A stretch of 64,000 nucleotides of DNA from the NCBI GenBank assembly GCA_002633025.1, contig NMRB01000376.1:257571-321570 (forward strand), in the 5' to 3' direction. How positions within the stretch are numbered: position 1 is the first letter of the stretch; each line of letters begins with the position of its first letter. The notes beneath the pieces are model-generated. The model had not been told where the DNA came from, searched no databases, and saw only the letters and a list, made by a program, of their open reading frames with translations. The DNA comes from Notospermus geniculatus (Eukaryota; Nemertea; Pilidiophora; Heteronemertea; Lineidae). Of the stretch, positions 57,101 through 64,000 are shown one piece after another. The translations under genes and the position numbers were made by a program.

Positions 57101-59403
57101 CTAAAATGTGACCCTCCACAGCAAAACCAGTCGCATGTCGCTCAGAAGGTGAGCTGCAACGAACTAAGATGACACCAGAAGAGAATGGAGGAAATAGATT
57201 ATTTCAGATTTCATAACAGACAGACAATATTGAAACTGACAAACATTGGTCTCAACCTACCAAGCTAAGAGTGACATGTGACTGGTTTTGCTGTGGAGGA
57301 TCACAAATGAAATAATGATGACGTCATAATGACGCAAATTTTCCTTAGCAACATCATTAAAGTAAATCAACTCCAATCTTCTTCAGGTTCCTCAAGGCGT
57401 CCTGCAGGTCGACCAGGTTACCGCGCTGGTCAACTTCAATGCAAATTCTGGTGACTACTTAGACATTTTGGTGGAGAACCAAGGGAGAGTAAATTATGGG
57501 AAGGCAATGCTTGGCCAGATAAAGGTAAGCAAGTCAGTTATTTTTACTCCTTCAAGGGTTGAAGCCAGGTAAATCAAGGATATGCACACGGAACCTCTCC
57601 TTTGTTCAATTATAGAATAATAGATGGCACCATCTTACGCAAAGGTCCGTGCAAACGCTGACGCAGTGGAAGGGTTAGAAGGTTTGAAGTATTTCTAAAA
57701 TTTTTATTTTTTCTCGCTCCACATTTTGGTTACCACAAATGTCTTCTTTGCAAATTCAGGGTTTGATTTCTAATGTAACCATCAACAAGGATCTCTTGAC
57801 AGTATGGTATAATTATCCGTTGAATTTAGAGAAGATGGCAGGTCTCCACGAGGATAAAACGCTCAGGTTTAGGTAAGATGGTTGTATATCTGTATTCTCA
57901 GAGCAGCACTACGAAAACATTACCATACAAACTGCTCTCTCTTTAATTACTGGTACCTTATTGCCTTAAGCTGCATTTATTGGCACACTTGGATCCGGTC
58001 CGTGTCCGGTCCGTCAAAAAATCGATCAAATGGACTTCTGTGTTGTCGTATCCGGAAAACTAGGGGCAAACAGACTGGAAATGGACAGGATCCGTGCGCC
58101 AGTAAATGCAGCTTTATCCTAAATGCGAATTTTGACCATACAGGTCTCATGGGGCAGGCTTCGTCTTAGCAAGAAGTGATCCTCATTTTCTGAATTTTCT
58201 AATTCTCAAGTTTCTCTGATGTGAACCTGCTTGGGGCCTCGCAGCAAGGAAGTGTGAGGGAAAAACCACAACTTCTCTTCAAATAGTCCAGAAACATTTA
58301 CCCATTTTAATGAAATCCATACTTCACTCTTCCAGACGTTTCCCAAGAAATTCATTTGATACAAACCTGGTGACACCGTCCTTCTATACTGGCTATTTCA
58401 AGTCTGATAAGTCCATGACCCAGCCTGTTGACACATTCCTTAAAACAACTGGCTGGACCAAGGTAAGATTTCCTTCTTGTACTGAAACTACTGGTGGAGC
58501 AAACGTAATGAAAATTATACTTCCTTGATTTATTCTGTATTCAAGTGATCATTTAAAGCCCCTCTGTATTGAATTTTATGGAATTTTCAAAGTGTTAGGA
58601 GAGTGCAGGTAGACATCTCATAACCTCATGAAGGTCCCCAAAATGCTCGCCTGATACGTACATGTACTTCGAAGAATCAAGACCTGGTTTTCAGCACATG
58701 TTGAAAAAACTGCAATCAGCGCTTTAACGTATTCAGATAAACCATAAAGTTGTCTCCGAATTTGCAAATTTTCAACCCCAACCGGGGTCTTCCAGGCACT
58801 TTCTAGTTAGAGATCCCAGTAATTTTCAACCCCAACCGGGGTCTTCTTCAGGCACTTTCTAGTAGACATCCCAGTACTGGGATCTCTACTAGAAAGTGCC
58901 TGAGGAAGACCCCGGTTGGGGTCGAAAATTTGCAAAATTCAGAGACAACTTTATTTATAGGCCTACCGGTACTATCATTTTGTGTGTCTTTTTTGTGCTC
59001 ATGTTGGATATCAGATAGATCATAGTACACTTTACACTATACCAACGTCAGAGGATGTAACCAATTTCTGAATTCAGTACAGTGCGACTTTAATCTTATT
59101 TTCCAGGGCCAAGCTTTCGTAAACGGGCATAATCTTGGACGATACTGGCCTGTGATGGGGCCACAGATAACACTCTTTGTGCCTGCAAGTTATCTTAAAG
59201 CTTACCCCCAAAGAAATGAAGTGATGTTCTTTGAACTTGAGAAGGCACCGTGTACAGGTGGTAAGAACTGTATCATCGAGTTTGTGGCCTCACCGATTCT
59301 TAATGGAAAGTCTCAGCCAAATTCTGTGAAGGTGGAAACGGTTGAACATGATGCAAGATTTGATTGGATGAGAAGGAGAAAGGTGCAGTCTGTTGGCGTT
59401 TAA
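48042..59403 (+). CDS. GLB1: Beta-galactosidase (GH35, GLB1/GLB1L type), 14 coding exons
   Basis: Retaining hydrolase that removes terminal beta-galactose from glycolipids and glycoproteins, normally in the lysosome. Exons: 48042-48182, 50310-50479, 50981-51134, 51328-51391, 51742-51836, 52243-52426, 52891-53068, 53801-53957, 54653-54727, 56429-56623, 57387-57524, 57760-57872, 58336-58462, 59107-59403. All introns are GT-AG, and phases close to 695 residues (human GLB1 is 677). Acid/base Glu is E212 in ENEYG, nucleophile is E292 in VNSEYY; both are offset by 24 from human E188 and E268. Other landmarks: [53 protein letters not shown] and [19 protein letters not shown] hydrophobic N-terminus (about residues 24-43) serves as signal peptide. 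A second ATG at 48066 has a better context (AAGATGG) and would give 687 residues. GLB1 and its paralogue GLB1L cannot be told apart by eye. Confidence 0.95.
48205..48280. repeat. Hairpin in GLB1 intron 1
   Basis: GGGAACTGTCATTTTCA is mirrored by TGAAAATGACAGTTC about 25 bp later; it starts 22 bp after the exon 1 donor. Confidence 0.85.
48405..48660. repeat. AGGCCTAGG-rich tract with a perfect 37-nt palindrome
   Basis: Dense TAGGCCTAGGCC units in GLB1 intron 1. At 48553-48589, CTTGGAGGAATTATACTG and its exact complement flank a single T. Confidence 0.85.
48654..49082. mobile_element. Inverted-repeat element (GTAAGAACACC ends), copy 2
   Basis: Second copy of the 9678-10195 family in GLB1 intron 1, ending TGATTCGGTGTTCTTTC. 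Shares TCATATTCCATAAA and CAACTCTGGGGATTAGG-type blocks at the right end. Confidence 0.7.
49395..49630. repeat. GGGGTCGAAAATTTGC repeat (GLB1 intron 1)
   Basis: Contains GAAAAGTGCCAGAGGAGG, GGTTGGGTCGAAAATTTGC and TGTGTCGACTTTTGTGCTC, plus-strand orientation. Confidence 0.75.
49713..49880. mobile_element. CAATAATATTGCACAATATG MITE, copy 2 (GLB1 intron 1)
   Basis: Inverted orientation relative to copy 3, which follows directly; includes a G-run at 49765-49776. Ends TAAGTGGGCCATACAAG and GTATTGGCGGCTTA. Confidence 0.92.
49876..50023. mobile_element. CAATAATATTGCACAATATG MITE, copy 3 (GLB1 intron 1)
   Basis: Abuts copy 2 head-to-head and shares the TTAAAG border with it. Reads AGCGACCTATCCACATGC to GTGCAATAATATTGTACCG. 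Confidence 0.92.
50310..50479 (+). CDS. GLB1: GLB1 exon 2 (residues 48-104)
   Basis: Reads [36 protein letters not shown] and [10 protein letters not shown], the opening strand and helix of the GH35 barrel. ATTGCAG acceptor, CAATT/GTAAGA donor. Confidence 0.95.
50720..50958. mobile_element. ATCACTCCAAAAGAGTGCAGC MITE, copy 1 (GLB1 intron 2)
   Basis: Ends AATAGACAATATCACTCC and GGAGTGATAGAGTCTATT are inverted over about 40 bp. It ends 22 bp before the exon 3 acceptor, so the intron branch-point region lies in or beside it. The interior has TGACGTCA-like CGTCATGACG repeats. Confidence 0.92.
50981..51134 (+). CDS. GLB1: GLB1 exon 3 (residues 104-155)
   Basis: Encodes [17 protein letters not shown] and [14 protein letters not shown], substrate-pocket segments of GH35. 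ATATTTCAG acceptor, TTT/GTAAGT donor. An inverted-repeat element ends only about 22 bp before the acceptor. Confidence 0.95.
51328..51391 (+). CDS. GLB1: GLB1 exon 4 (residues 156-177)
   Basis: A 64-nt exon, [17 protein letters not shown] then TDDP, matching [20 protein letters not shown] of human GLB1. TTTTTCAG acceptor, CCTG/GTGAGT donor. Confidence 0.95.
51494..51585. repeat. Small foldback in GLB1 intron 4
   Basis: GGGGCCTTTTTCATAAAGTG faces CACTTAATGAAACAGGCCCC. Resembles the TTCATAAA-tipped elements at 16231 and 54055. Confidence 0.8.
51742..51836 (+). CDS. GLB1: GLB1 exon 5 (residues 177-208)
   Basis: Encodes [18 protein letters not shown] and [17 protein letters not shown] acceptor, CAG/GTACGT donor. 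The next exon begins directly with the catalytic ENEYG motif. Confidence 0.94.
51953..52084. repeat. Foldback in GLB1 intron 5
   Basis: CCACCGCACAGAAAGTCC and GGACGTTCTGTGCGGTCGG are inverted, with GGTGCCTATCGG and CCGATAGGCACC closer to the centre. Confidence 0.88.
52243..52426 (+). CDS. GLB1: GLB1 exon 6 (residues 209-270), acid/base catalyst
   Basis: Starts [16 protein letters not shown]212 is the proton donor by alignment to human E188. Continues [17 protein letters not shown] and ATVDFGI. TTTTTACAG acceptor, ATCA/GTGAGT donor. Confidence 0.96.
52636..52787. mobile_element. CAATAATATTGCACAATATG MITE, copy 4 (GLB1 intron 6)
   Basis: TAAAGCGACCCATAAACATG to GTATGGGCCGCTTAAAG, with the same inner hairpins; slightly shortened at CATGCCCCTATATTGTGC. 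Confidence 0.92.
52891..53068 (+). CDS. GLB1: GLB1 exon 7 (residues 270-329), catalytic nucleophile
   Basis: Contains [19 protein letters not shown]292 is the nucleophile by alignment to human E268. Ends in LGANVN. TATTTCAG acceptor, AATTT/GTAAGT donor. Confidence 0.96.
53088..53706. mobile_element. Inverted-repeat element with a second foldback nested inside (GLB1 intron 7)
   Basis: Outer ends ATTTTCTTGTGCGAGTTG and CAACTTGGATGAGAAAACT belong to the family of 23500-23690. Inside, GGGCCCCACTGGTGACTTTT (53198) faces AATTCGCCAGTGGGAC (to 53648). Confidence 0.75.
53801..53957 (+). CDS. GLB1: GLB1 exon 8 (residues 329-381)
   Basis: Reads [18 protein letters not shown] and [19 protein letters not shown], the end of the catalytic barrel. 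AATATTTTAG acceptor, AAG/GTAAGG donor. Confidence 0.96.
54055..54362. repeat. Double-layered foldback in GLB1 intron 8
   Basis: Outer GGGCTCATATTCATAAAACC and GGTTTAATGAATATGGAC; inner AAAGCGAATCAAAAGCG and CGCTTTTGATTCGCTTT. Tips match the element at 16231-16337. Confidence 0.85.
54364..54430. repeat. Hairpin next to the previous foldback
   Basis: GGTCCTCTTAGCATAGCTCCC faces AGGGAACGATGCTAAGAAGACC; about 67 bp in all. Confidence 0.85.
54653..54727 (+). CDS. GLB1: GLB1 exon 9 (residues 382-406)
   Basis: A 25-codon exon, [19 protein letters not shown] then EVALQF, equivalent to the PPSTPKFAYGKVTLEK linker of human GLB1. TGTTTCAG acceptor, TTT/GTAAGTA donor. It precedes a 1.7-kb intron filled with nested repeats. 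Confidence 0.92.
54757..55211. repeat. Two GGGGTCGAAAATTTGC copies, minus orientation (GLB1 intron 9)
   Basis: Tandem copies seen as GCAAATTTTCGACCCCAA at 54833 and 55056, each preceded by AAAACGACACACAGTATAC or a variant. A third begins at 55137 and is cut at 55211 by the large foldback, resuming at 56339. Confidence 0.8.
55212..56338. mobile_element. Large foldback element (arms about 480 bp) in GLB1 intron 9
   Basis: Left arm from AAGGAGCTGTTTCCTTAAG (about 55212-55690) is repeated inverted at about 55855-56338, ending CTTAAGGAAACAGCTCCTT, with a loop near 165 bp. Arms differ by scattered substitutions and small indels. No transposase is encoded; a 75-codon and an 84-codon frame are just the two arms of the same sequence. 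It splits a GGGGTCGAAAATTTGC repeat, so the borders are clear. Long-armed foldbacks are known in sea urchins (TU elements); membership is not tested. Confidence 0.93.
56339..56400. repeat. Right part of the GGGGTCGAAAATTTGC copy split by the foldback
   Basis: Reads CGACCCCAATCGGGGTCTTC followed by CGCTATGTAGAAGAGATCCC, matching 54842-54893 and continuing the copy interrupted at 55211. Confidence 0.8.
56429..56623 (+). CDS. GLB1: GLB1 exon 10 (residues 407-471)
   Basis: Encodes [19 protein letters not shown] and [14 protein letters not shown], then [17 protein letters not shown], matching the first beta domain of GLB1. NAT is a possible N-glycosylation site. TTTTTCAG acceptor, TCG/GTAAGT donor. 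Confidence 0.95.
56679..56912. mobile_element. ATCACTCCAAAAGAGTGCAGC MITE, copy 2 (GLB1 intron 10)
   Basis: Same ends and body as 50720-50958. A short tRNA-like A-box fragment (TGTGGCGCAGTGGCTGAGAG) abuts its left side at 56650. Confidence 0.92.
57108..57306. mobile_element. TGTGACCCTCCACAGC MITE (GLB1 intron 10)
   Basis: TGTGACCCTCCACAGCAAAA and TTTTGCTGTGGAGGATCACA are inverted ends of a 199-bp element. A partial copy of one end lies at 24680-24715 in kinesin intron 16. Confidence 0.88.
57387..57524 (+). CDS. GLB1: GLB1 exon 11 (residues 472-517)
   Basis: Encodes [26 protein letters not shown] and KAMLGQIK, the conserved beta-domain core. TCTTCAG acceptor, AAG/GTAAGC donor. Confidence 0.95.
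57760..57872 (+). CDS. GLB1: GLB1 exon 12 (residues 518-555)
   Basis: Encodes [19 protein letters not shown] then [13 protein letters not shown] is a possible N-glycosylation site. AAATTCAG acceptor, TTTAG/GTAAGA donor. Confidence 0.94.
57975..58112. repeat. GGATCCGGTCCGT foldback, copy 1 (GLB1 intron 12)
   Basis: GCTGCATTTATTGGCACAC faces GCGCCAGTAAATGCAGC, and TTGGATCCGGTCCGTG recurs at 61574 and 61628. Confidence 0.85.
58336..58462 (+). CDS. GLB1: GLB1 exon 13 (residues 555-597)
   Basis: Encodes [16 protein letters not shown] and [11 protein letters not shown], matching PAFYMGNFSI...DTFIQFPGWTKG of human GLB1. CTTCCAG acceptor, AAG/GTAAGA donor. Confidence 0.95.
58740..59005. repeat. GGGGTCGAAAATTTGC repeats arranged as an inverted pair (GLB1 intron 13)
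   Basis: Two short minus-oriented fragments (TTTTCAACCCCAACCGGGG at 58768 and 58821) face a plus-oriented copy at 58880-59005. CTAGTAGACATCCCAGTACTGGGATCTCTACTAG forms the hinge, giving a strong hairpin centred near 58873. Confidence 0.8.
59107..59403 (+). CDS. GLB1: GLB1 exon 14 (residues 598-695), stop codon
   Basis: Encodes [40 protein letters not shown] and an ordinary hydrophilic tail ending KVQSVGV, TAA at 59401. TTTTCCAG acceptor. A 28-bp minisatellite starts within 10 bp of the stop, so the 3' UTR is largely tandem repeat. Confidence 0.95.
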   Translation, partial: GQAFVNGHNLGRYWPVMGPQITLFVPASYLKAYPQRNEVMFFELEKAPCTGGKNCIIEFVASPILNGKSQPNSVKVETVEHDARFDWMRRRKVQSVGV

Positions 59404-59407
59404 TCCC

Positions 59408-60047
59408 CAAACATATTCAATATGAAAGTGCGGTGTACTCCCATAAACATATTCAATATAAAAGTACTCCCATTAACATAATTGTGTGGTGGTCCAGTGA
59501 AACCCATCAGAAGTTGCTGAATGATCAACAAGGGCTGTCAGATTGCCTGTGCATTGATCTGCTGCTGTTTACCTGTTAGGAAGTACATTTCAGCTGTTGA
59601 AATGTGCGGGTTCACCAAGGTCATTAACGCTTTCCTCAAATGCAACACCCAACGGGTTTTCCTTGACCACCACACAATTCAATATGAAAGTACTCCCACA
59701 AACATATTCAATATGAAAGTGCTCCCACAAGCATATTCAATATGATAAAGTACTCCCACAAACATATGCAATATGAAAGTACTCCCACAAACATATTCAA
59801 TATGAAAGTACTCCCACAAGCATATTCAATATGAAAATACTTCCACAAGCATATAATATGAAAGTACTCCCACAAGCATATTCAGTATGAAAGTACTCCC
59901 ACAAACATATTCAATATGAAAGTACGGTAGTCCAACAAACATATTCAATATGAAAGTACTCCCACAAACATATTCAATATGAAAGAACTCCCACAAACAT
60001 ATTCAATATGAAAATACTTCCACAGTCATATTCAATATGAAAGTGAG
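59408..60047 (+). repeat. 28-bp minisatellite ACATATTCAATATGAAAGTACTCCCACA
   Basis: About 15 units, starting 5 bp after the GLB1 stop and split by a 197-bp MITE (59482-59678). ATATTCAATAT in each unit is palindromic. If GLB1 transcripts extend past it, the array is part of the 3' UTR; no AATAAA occurs between the stop codon and the array end. Confidence 0.93.
59482..59678. mobile_element. TGTGTGGTGGTCTAGGAAAACC MITE, copy 3, inside the 28-bp minisatellite
   Basis: TTGTGTGGTGGTCCAGTG to CTTGACCACCACACAA. Minisatellite units (ACATA on the left, TTCAATATG on the right) resume on each side, so insertion postdates the array. It would lie in the GLB1 3' UTR if transcription runs this far. Confidence 0.92.
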
Positions 60048-60280
60048 AGATGGCCCCCATAGATGATTATAGTTTCACATGAAATGTGCTGTATTATACA
60101 TGTAGATAAATTATCAGTGTGCAGTGATATGCAAAGAGAGCCGAGAAAAACAAGTCTGATGCAGCTGATGTCGATGACTTGCGCATTTGTGCTGCCACAA
60201 TTTGAACAAAGATTGAATCATGCGTCAGAATTGGAACTTTTTGCTCATGATTATCATCATAAATTATGCTGTCATTGTGA

Positions 60281-60708
60281 TAACCCGGGGGGGTCACTCT
60301 CCATAAAGTGTGTTGCACATCAGTGTACTCCACTTTTTTCATAAGCCCCTTTCAGCTGGTAACAGCAATTTTGAATCCCCACCCCTTTTGGCTGGGTACT
60401 TTTCAGTCCCCACCCCCTAAAGCTGGGTACTCTGCAATTCCCACCCCTAATGGCTGGGTCATTTGAGAGACGTTTTAAAGGGCTTTTTTGCAGGACACAT
60501 GGACCACACTAGGCAGGGGAGGGCTTAAGGCGGGGGAAATTGTCTTTTTATGTATTCCCGTGGGCTTTCTGCAGGGTTATGGGTGAAATAGGGGGGCTTA
60601 TTTGACCCAGCGCGGGTCCCGCTGATGCGGCTCGAAAAACACCCCTTTACCCGCAATTTTTGGTACACTGATGTGCAACACACTTTATGGGGAGTGATCC
60701 CCCCGGGT
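60281..60708. mobile_element. Inverted-repeat element with CCCGGGGGG tips and internal tandem repeats
   Basis: CACTCTCCATAAAGTGTG with TTGCACATCAGTGTAC at the left faces GTACACTGATGTGCAA and CACACTTTATGGGGAGTG at the right. Inside, three units of about 40 bp (CCCCACCCC...GGCTGGGTAC) lie at 60376-60465. Confidence 0.88.
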
Positions 60709-61008
60709 GTGATAATTTTGATGTTTGTATAGAATTGGGAGACAGGATATACCATAGGCTTAAAGATAATATATATTTTGTTAATTAAATAATGACAATT
60801 AATATAAAAAAGTTCCAATAAATCTTATGTAAAATAATTGTGATGCAAATGTTTTTTTGTGAGCCAAGCATTTCAATGAAATAAACTACAAAAATTCTTC
60901 TGCCAAAATAATATATGACCAATACTCTCTTTTTATATCTCTTTTTTGCTTTCTTACTCTCTTTTTTGCTTTCTATCAAAATAAACTGTCATCATTCAAA
61001 ATTTACTT

Positions 61009-61108
61009 TAGACTGGTTCTCGTCTTTGCCGCATCGCTCCCGCGGCGCTACTGTCCATTGTGGAATGAGCGCCACGGGAGTGCAGCGGCAAAGACGAGAA
61101 CCAGTCTA
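61009..61108. mobile_element. Foldback element with TTAGACTGGTTCTCGTC ends
   Basis: Inverted ends TAGACTGGTTCTCGTCTTT and its complement enclose a 50-bp centre, so nearly the whole 100 bp folds into a hairpin. The TAGACTGGT tips resemble those of 6829-7350, suggesting the same superfamily. Confidence 0.85.
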
Positions 61109-61554
61109 GGATGACTCAAAAGAACCCATGACCTTTGGGACATTACGTTACTATAGCAGACAATTGTAACACGGACTTTATTCCTAGGACTACTATTCCT
61201 TTCACACCGACGCGGAAAGAGTCATCAAACAGGAGCAGGTGCGTGACGACAGAATCGCGAAGCTACAATATCAATTTCTGCGGGACTGATTGGACCGGAT
61301 ATCGATTCATGGCCACCAACCGTCTGCTAAAATCTCTCATTTCCGACCAGATTCTACCAGAGAATACAGAAATCAATGTAAGATGATCTGGCTCCGAGGG
61401 AAACCTCTGGGGAGAGCCAGATGGGCACGTTTTCATGCCTGGGGAACGGAACGAAGTTTGTATCTTCTGTGATTCAATCGGGTGTGGCGCCATTCAGACA
61501 GACGACGGACGCTGCACCGAAGGCCGACAATATCTAACTCCACAGATGATATGT

Positions 61555-61655
61555 CCGTGCTGCATTCACTGGCGCACGGATCCGGTCCGTTTCCAGTCCC
61601 TTTGCCCATTTGGTCGATTTTTTACGGACCGGATCCGTGCGCTAGTAAGGCTATG
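61555..61655. repeat. GGATCCGGTCCGT foldback, copy 2
   Basis: GGCGCACGGATCCGGTCCGT faces ACGGACCGGATCCGTGCGC within about 75 bp; a younger or tighter relative of 57975-58112. Confidence 0.88.
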
Positions 61656-61659
61656 CGCT

Positions 61660-61775
61660 CATTGACGGCAAATCTCAATGCGGAAGGGGTGTTTTTTAAA
61701 GTCGACTGACCCGGCTGAATGACGATTGGGTCAGCCGACTTTAAAAACACCCCTGCCGCTGCCGTCAATGTCGGT
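61660..61775. repeat. Palindromic GACCCGGCTGAATGAC repeat, copy 2
   Basis: AAAGTCGACTGACCCGGCTG faces GGGTCAGCCGACTTTAAAA; outer TTGACGGCA and TGCCGTCAA also pair. Complete foldback of about 115 bp. Confidence 0.85.
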
Positions 61776-62458
61776 CCACGCAGATTCTTGACAAAAATAT
61801 CGCATCATGGGTCCGACCTAGAAGCGGAGGGGGTAGAGTATAATTCCTCCAAGATTTTTATATCTAGACCCACGTAAGCCATTATTGAGCATCCCCAGAA
61901 AATTTAACGAAAAGTAACCCCACCAGAGGGCGTTTACGCGAATATTCATTTCACGTCACGTTTTTTCAGGCTCCCAATGCAGCTGTTAATTGTTTATGTG
62001 TGTTTGTTTCAATTCTGTGGCGGGTTACGGAGGTGTATGACGAATGTCACGCGACTTTTCAAATCGACGATGAAATCAATGAACTTCCGAACGTCAGTGT
62101 GACAGTGTTGAAATACGATGATTGATTACAGTCGGTGATAGATTCCAATCTCATTGGTTTATTGAATAGGAACGGAATATTTGCATCATGTAAACACAAC
62201 AAACCCGTCCCCAGTGGCCAAATCAACGTGAAAACACGTTGATAAAGCACGCCAGCAATTCCCTTGGGTCGAGTTTGCATTAGAACAGGAGATAGCGACG
62301 TCCAAAGGGATTCGCATTTCATACAAATCATGCGGTTCAGCGCATGCGTAGTGTGGTAGGCGTTCCCATGGGTTTGAGATGAGGATGTGGCTTCCTTGGA
62401 TGAGAGGTTTGGCGATGATAGTACCGTTGATAATCGGTGGAAGTTACCGCAAAATCGA

Positions 62459-62830
62459 TTTTGCTCTCAGTTTCAAACTCATCCACGTTTTAGTGTGACC
62501 TCACGCACGACTGAACTCTTGCGGGAAATTTGGGGAATCCAATCATTAAGGGAGTTTTCGCAAAGCCGAACGCCAACGCCAACGCCAACGCCAAACCCAT
62601 TGTTCGATGCCACGAAGAGAGCGCCGAACAAAAAGACAGACGTTCGCGTTGGCGTTGCTGGGGCTTTGCGAAAACTCTACATGCTCCGGTACCGCGTCCC
62701 TGAGTGAAACCATGGAGCTCTACCTCCATGCCAAAAATGAGTGGTCCAAAAACTGAAATAGATCTTGCTTTCAGTTTCAAACTCATCCACGTTTTAGTGT
62801 GACATCACGCACAACTGAACTCTGAACCAT
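62459..62830 (+). repeat. Direct repeat TTTCAAACTCATCCACG, interrupted by a foldback
   Basis: CAGTTTCAAACTCATCCACG and TTTTAGTGTGACCTCACGC occur at 62468-62510 and 62772-62815. Flanking CTCTACCTCCATGCC and AAAAATGAGTGG also recur near 62720 and 62860. Confidence 0.8.
62552..62677. repeat. Foldback with GAGTTTTCGCAAAGCC ends and CGCCAA tandem
   Basis: GAGTTTTCGCAAAGCC faces GGCTTTGCGAAAACTC. The left arm carries several CGCCAA hexamers (GCCAACGCCAACGCCAACG), mirrored by GGCGTTGGCGTTG. Confidence 0.9.
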
Positions 62831-63073
62831 CATTCGTTTTGCATGTTTGGGTGGAGGTCTACCTCCATGCCGAACATGTCAAAAATGAGTGGCCAAAAAA
62901 ACTGAAATGCCGGACCAGGCTAATTATTCTGGTAGTGGTAAGTGCTGTTAGATTGCAAACTTGCGTGTTGGCTAGTTAATTCTATAAAACTTGAGTACCT
63001 AACGAAAAACTAGTTGCGTGTGGTAGTATTGATTGTCCACAACGACCAGCGGAATGAAGCCAAAAGTATATAT

Positions 63074-63187
63074 GAGGTTTCGCAAGCGCCCGGTTAGGCC
63101 ATACGACGACGTTTACCTATTGTTTGGGTGTATCCACACAATAGATAAACGTCGTCGTAGGGCCTAACCAAGCACTTGCGAAACCTC
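63074..63187. repeat. Foldback with GAGGTTTCGCAAG ends
   Basis: GAGGTTTCGCAAGCGC faces CACTTGCGAAACCTC; GTTAGGCC, ACGACGACGTTTA and CTATTGTTTGG pair further in, so about 50 bp arms surround a small loop. Confidence 0.92.
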
Positions 63188-63557
63188 CCTACGTGTATTA
63201 TTACAATAAAGCGACCTCAATTATTGATCAGATTAATAAATTTCATTTCATTTCAAATTTAGTACTTCATTGCCTCTCCACTGGAGAATGTGTCCCTTTA
63301 AAGATTACGTAAGACATCAACAATACGTCGCCCCAGGATTGTTTGTCCATGGCCGATGTTGCGGGCAAGTGGAATCCAGCGACGAGTTAAAAATAGCCAG
63401 GCTCCCTCAGTTCACACGCTAATGTCCATCCAGCATGTTTACTATAATGATGCTTGTGGCCCCTTTTCGTCTGCACAACAAGAGCTGAACTGTGTACGGA
63501 CTCGACTTCAAAGAATACCAATGGATAAAGCAACACATTGATAAGAAATGTTGTGTT

Positions 63558-63729
63558 TTAGGATTCCTTGCCTTCCGTACACCCGAGGTAGGTCCATTTC
63601 TCTCTTGTCACGCGCGCGTCCAGGCTGGCCATCTTCTTCATGTTCTTGGAATCGGAACTCTCGTCCTTGGTGCAGAGTTTGCCGACATTGGACCCCTTGT
63701 TTTTATTTTCGTTAGTCTTTGGCAAAAAT
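63558..63729 (-). CDS. Candidate 3'-terminal exon of an unidentified gene
   Basis: An acceptor with a T-rich tract (TTGTTTGCTCTAG) is followed by 56 open codons and TAA. The product is strongly hydrophilic and Lys-rich (PKTNENKNKGSNVGKLC, SSDSKNMKKMASLDARV, EKWTYLGCTEGKES). Composition looks coding, unlike the hydrophobic plus-strand frame over the same bases. The rest of the gene would lie beyond the right edge of the window. Family not recognised. Confidence 0.4.
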
Positions 63730-64000
63730 CTAGAGCAAACAACAAAATTTTGTATCATGGTAATGTGTTCTCACTCTTCATATCCGAGACCCATGCCAAT
63801 GTAATGACTGTGGACTTTGTCGTTGAGGCTGATGATACGTAGGCCTACCAAGTGTCCCCGACTGGCAACAACAAGGTAGGCGTATGCATGACTGCCTTCG
63901 GCTCTTAAATTCTCCCTGGTTGGTCACTTTCTGGACAACGTGAGAATCTTCTCATAGAAAGCCAACTTGCGCGAGAAAAGTCACGTGGAGCAGCATCTCA

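Noticed and set aside
63492-63842. 116-codon plus-strand frame
   Set aside because: It is antisense to the better-supported minus-strand terminal exon; its hydrophobic run is the complement of Lys/Asn-rich codons.

Overview
This is eukaryotic genomic DNA. It carries two intron-rich genes with GT-AG introns, and almost all of the remaining sequence is dispersed repeats, foldback elements, tRNA-derived SINEs and minisatellites. There is no operon structure, CRISPR, phage or bacterial mobile element. The protein matches (animal kinesin-1 and lysosomal-type beta-galactosidase), the very high load of short inverted-repeat elements and the many AGGCCTAGG and ACATGTA tracts suggest a marine invertebrate. 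An echinoderm or other non-vertebrate deuterostome is my best guess, but this is inference and the species is not determined.

Layout. Positions 1-21.8 kb have no gene I can name: they hold repeats, a 22-bp minisatellite and one isolated candidate exon on the minus strand (2584-2724). A complete kinesin-1 heavy chain gene (KIF5 type) lies on the minus strand from 45400 down to 21818. I could chain 19 coding exons through consistent splice sites and phases to a 960-residue protein, close to the usual length of the family. Positions 45.4-48.0 kb are a head-to-head intergenic region with duplicated blocks and a 30-bp minisatellite. A beta-galactosidase gene (glycoside hydrolase family 35, GLB1/GLB1L type) lies on the plus strand from 48042 to 59403: 14 coding exons, 695 residues, both catalytic glutamates present. 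Positions 59.4-64 kb hold a 28-bp minisatellite starting just after the GLB1 stop codon, several foldback elements and a possible last exon of an unidentified minus-strand gene (63558-63729).

The two genes are not functionally linked. Kinesin-1 is a cytoplasmic plus-end-directed microtubule motor; the GLB1-type enzyme has a signal peptide and would act in the lysosome or outside the cell. They share only a divergent intergenic region of about 2.6 kb.

The most distinctive content is repeat biology. There is a perfect 108-bp-arm palindrome with an 8-bp target duplication (13410-13628), a 1.1-kb foldback with arms of about 480 bp inserted into another repeat in GLB1 intron 9 (55212-56338), several clear nested insertions that give a relative time order, and at least ten multi-copy short families, many sitting in introns of the two genes. 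Two single-N positions (3094 and 5974) are flanked by duplicated sequence and look like unmerged assembly joins.
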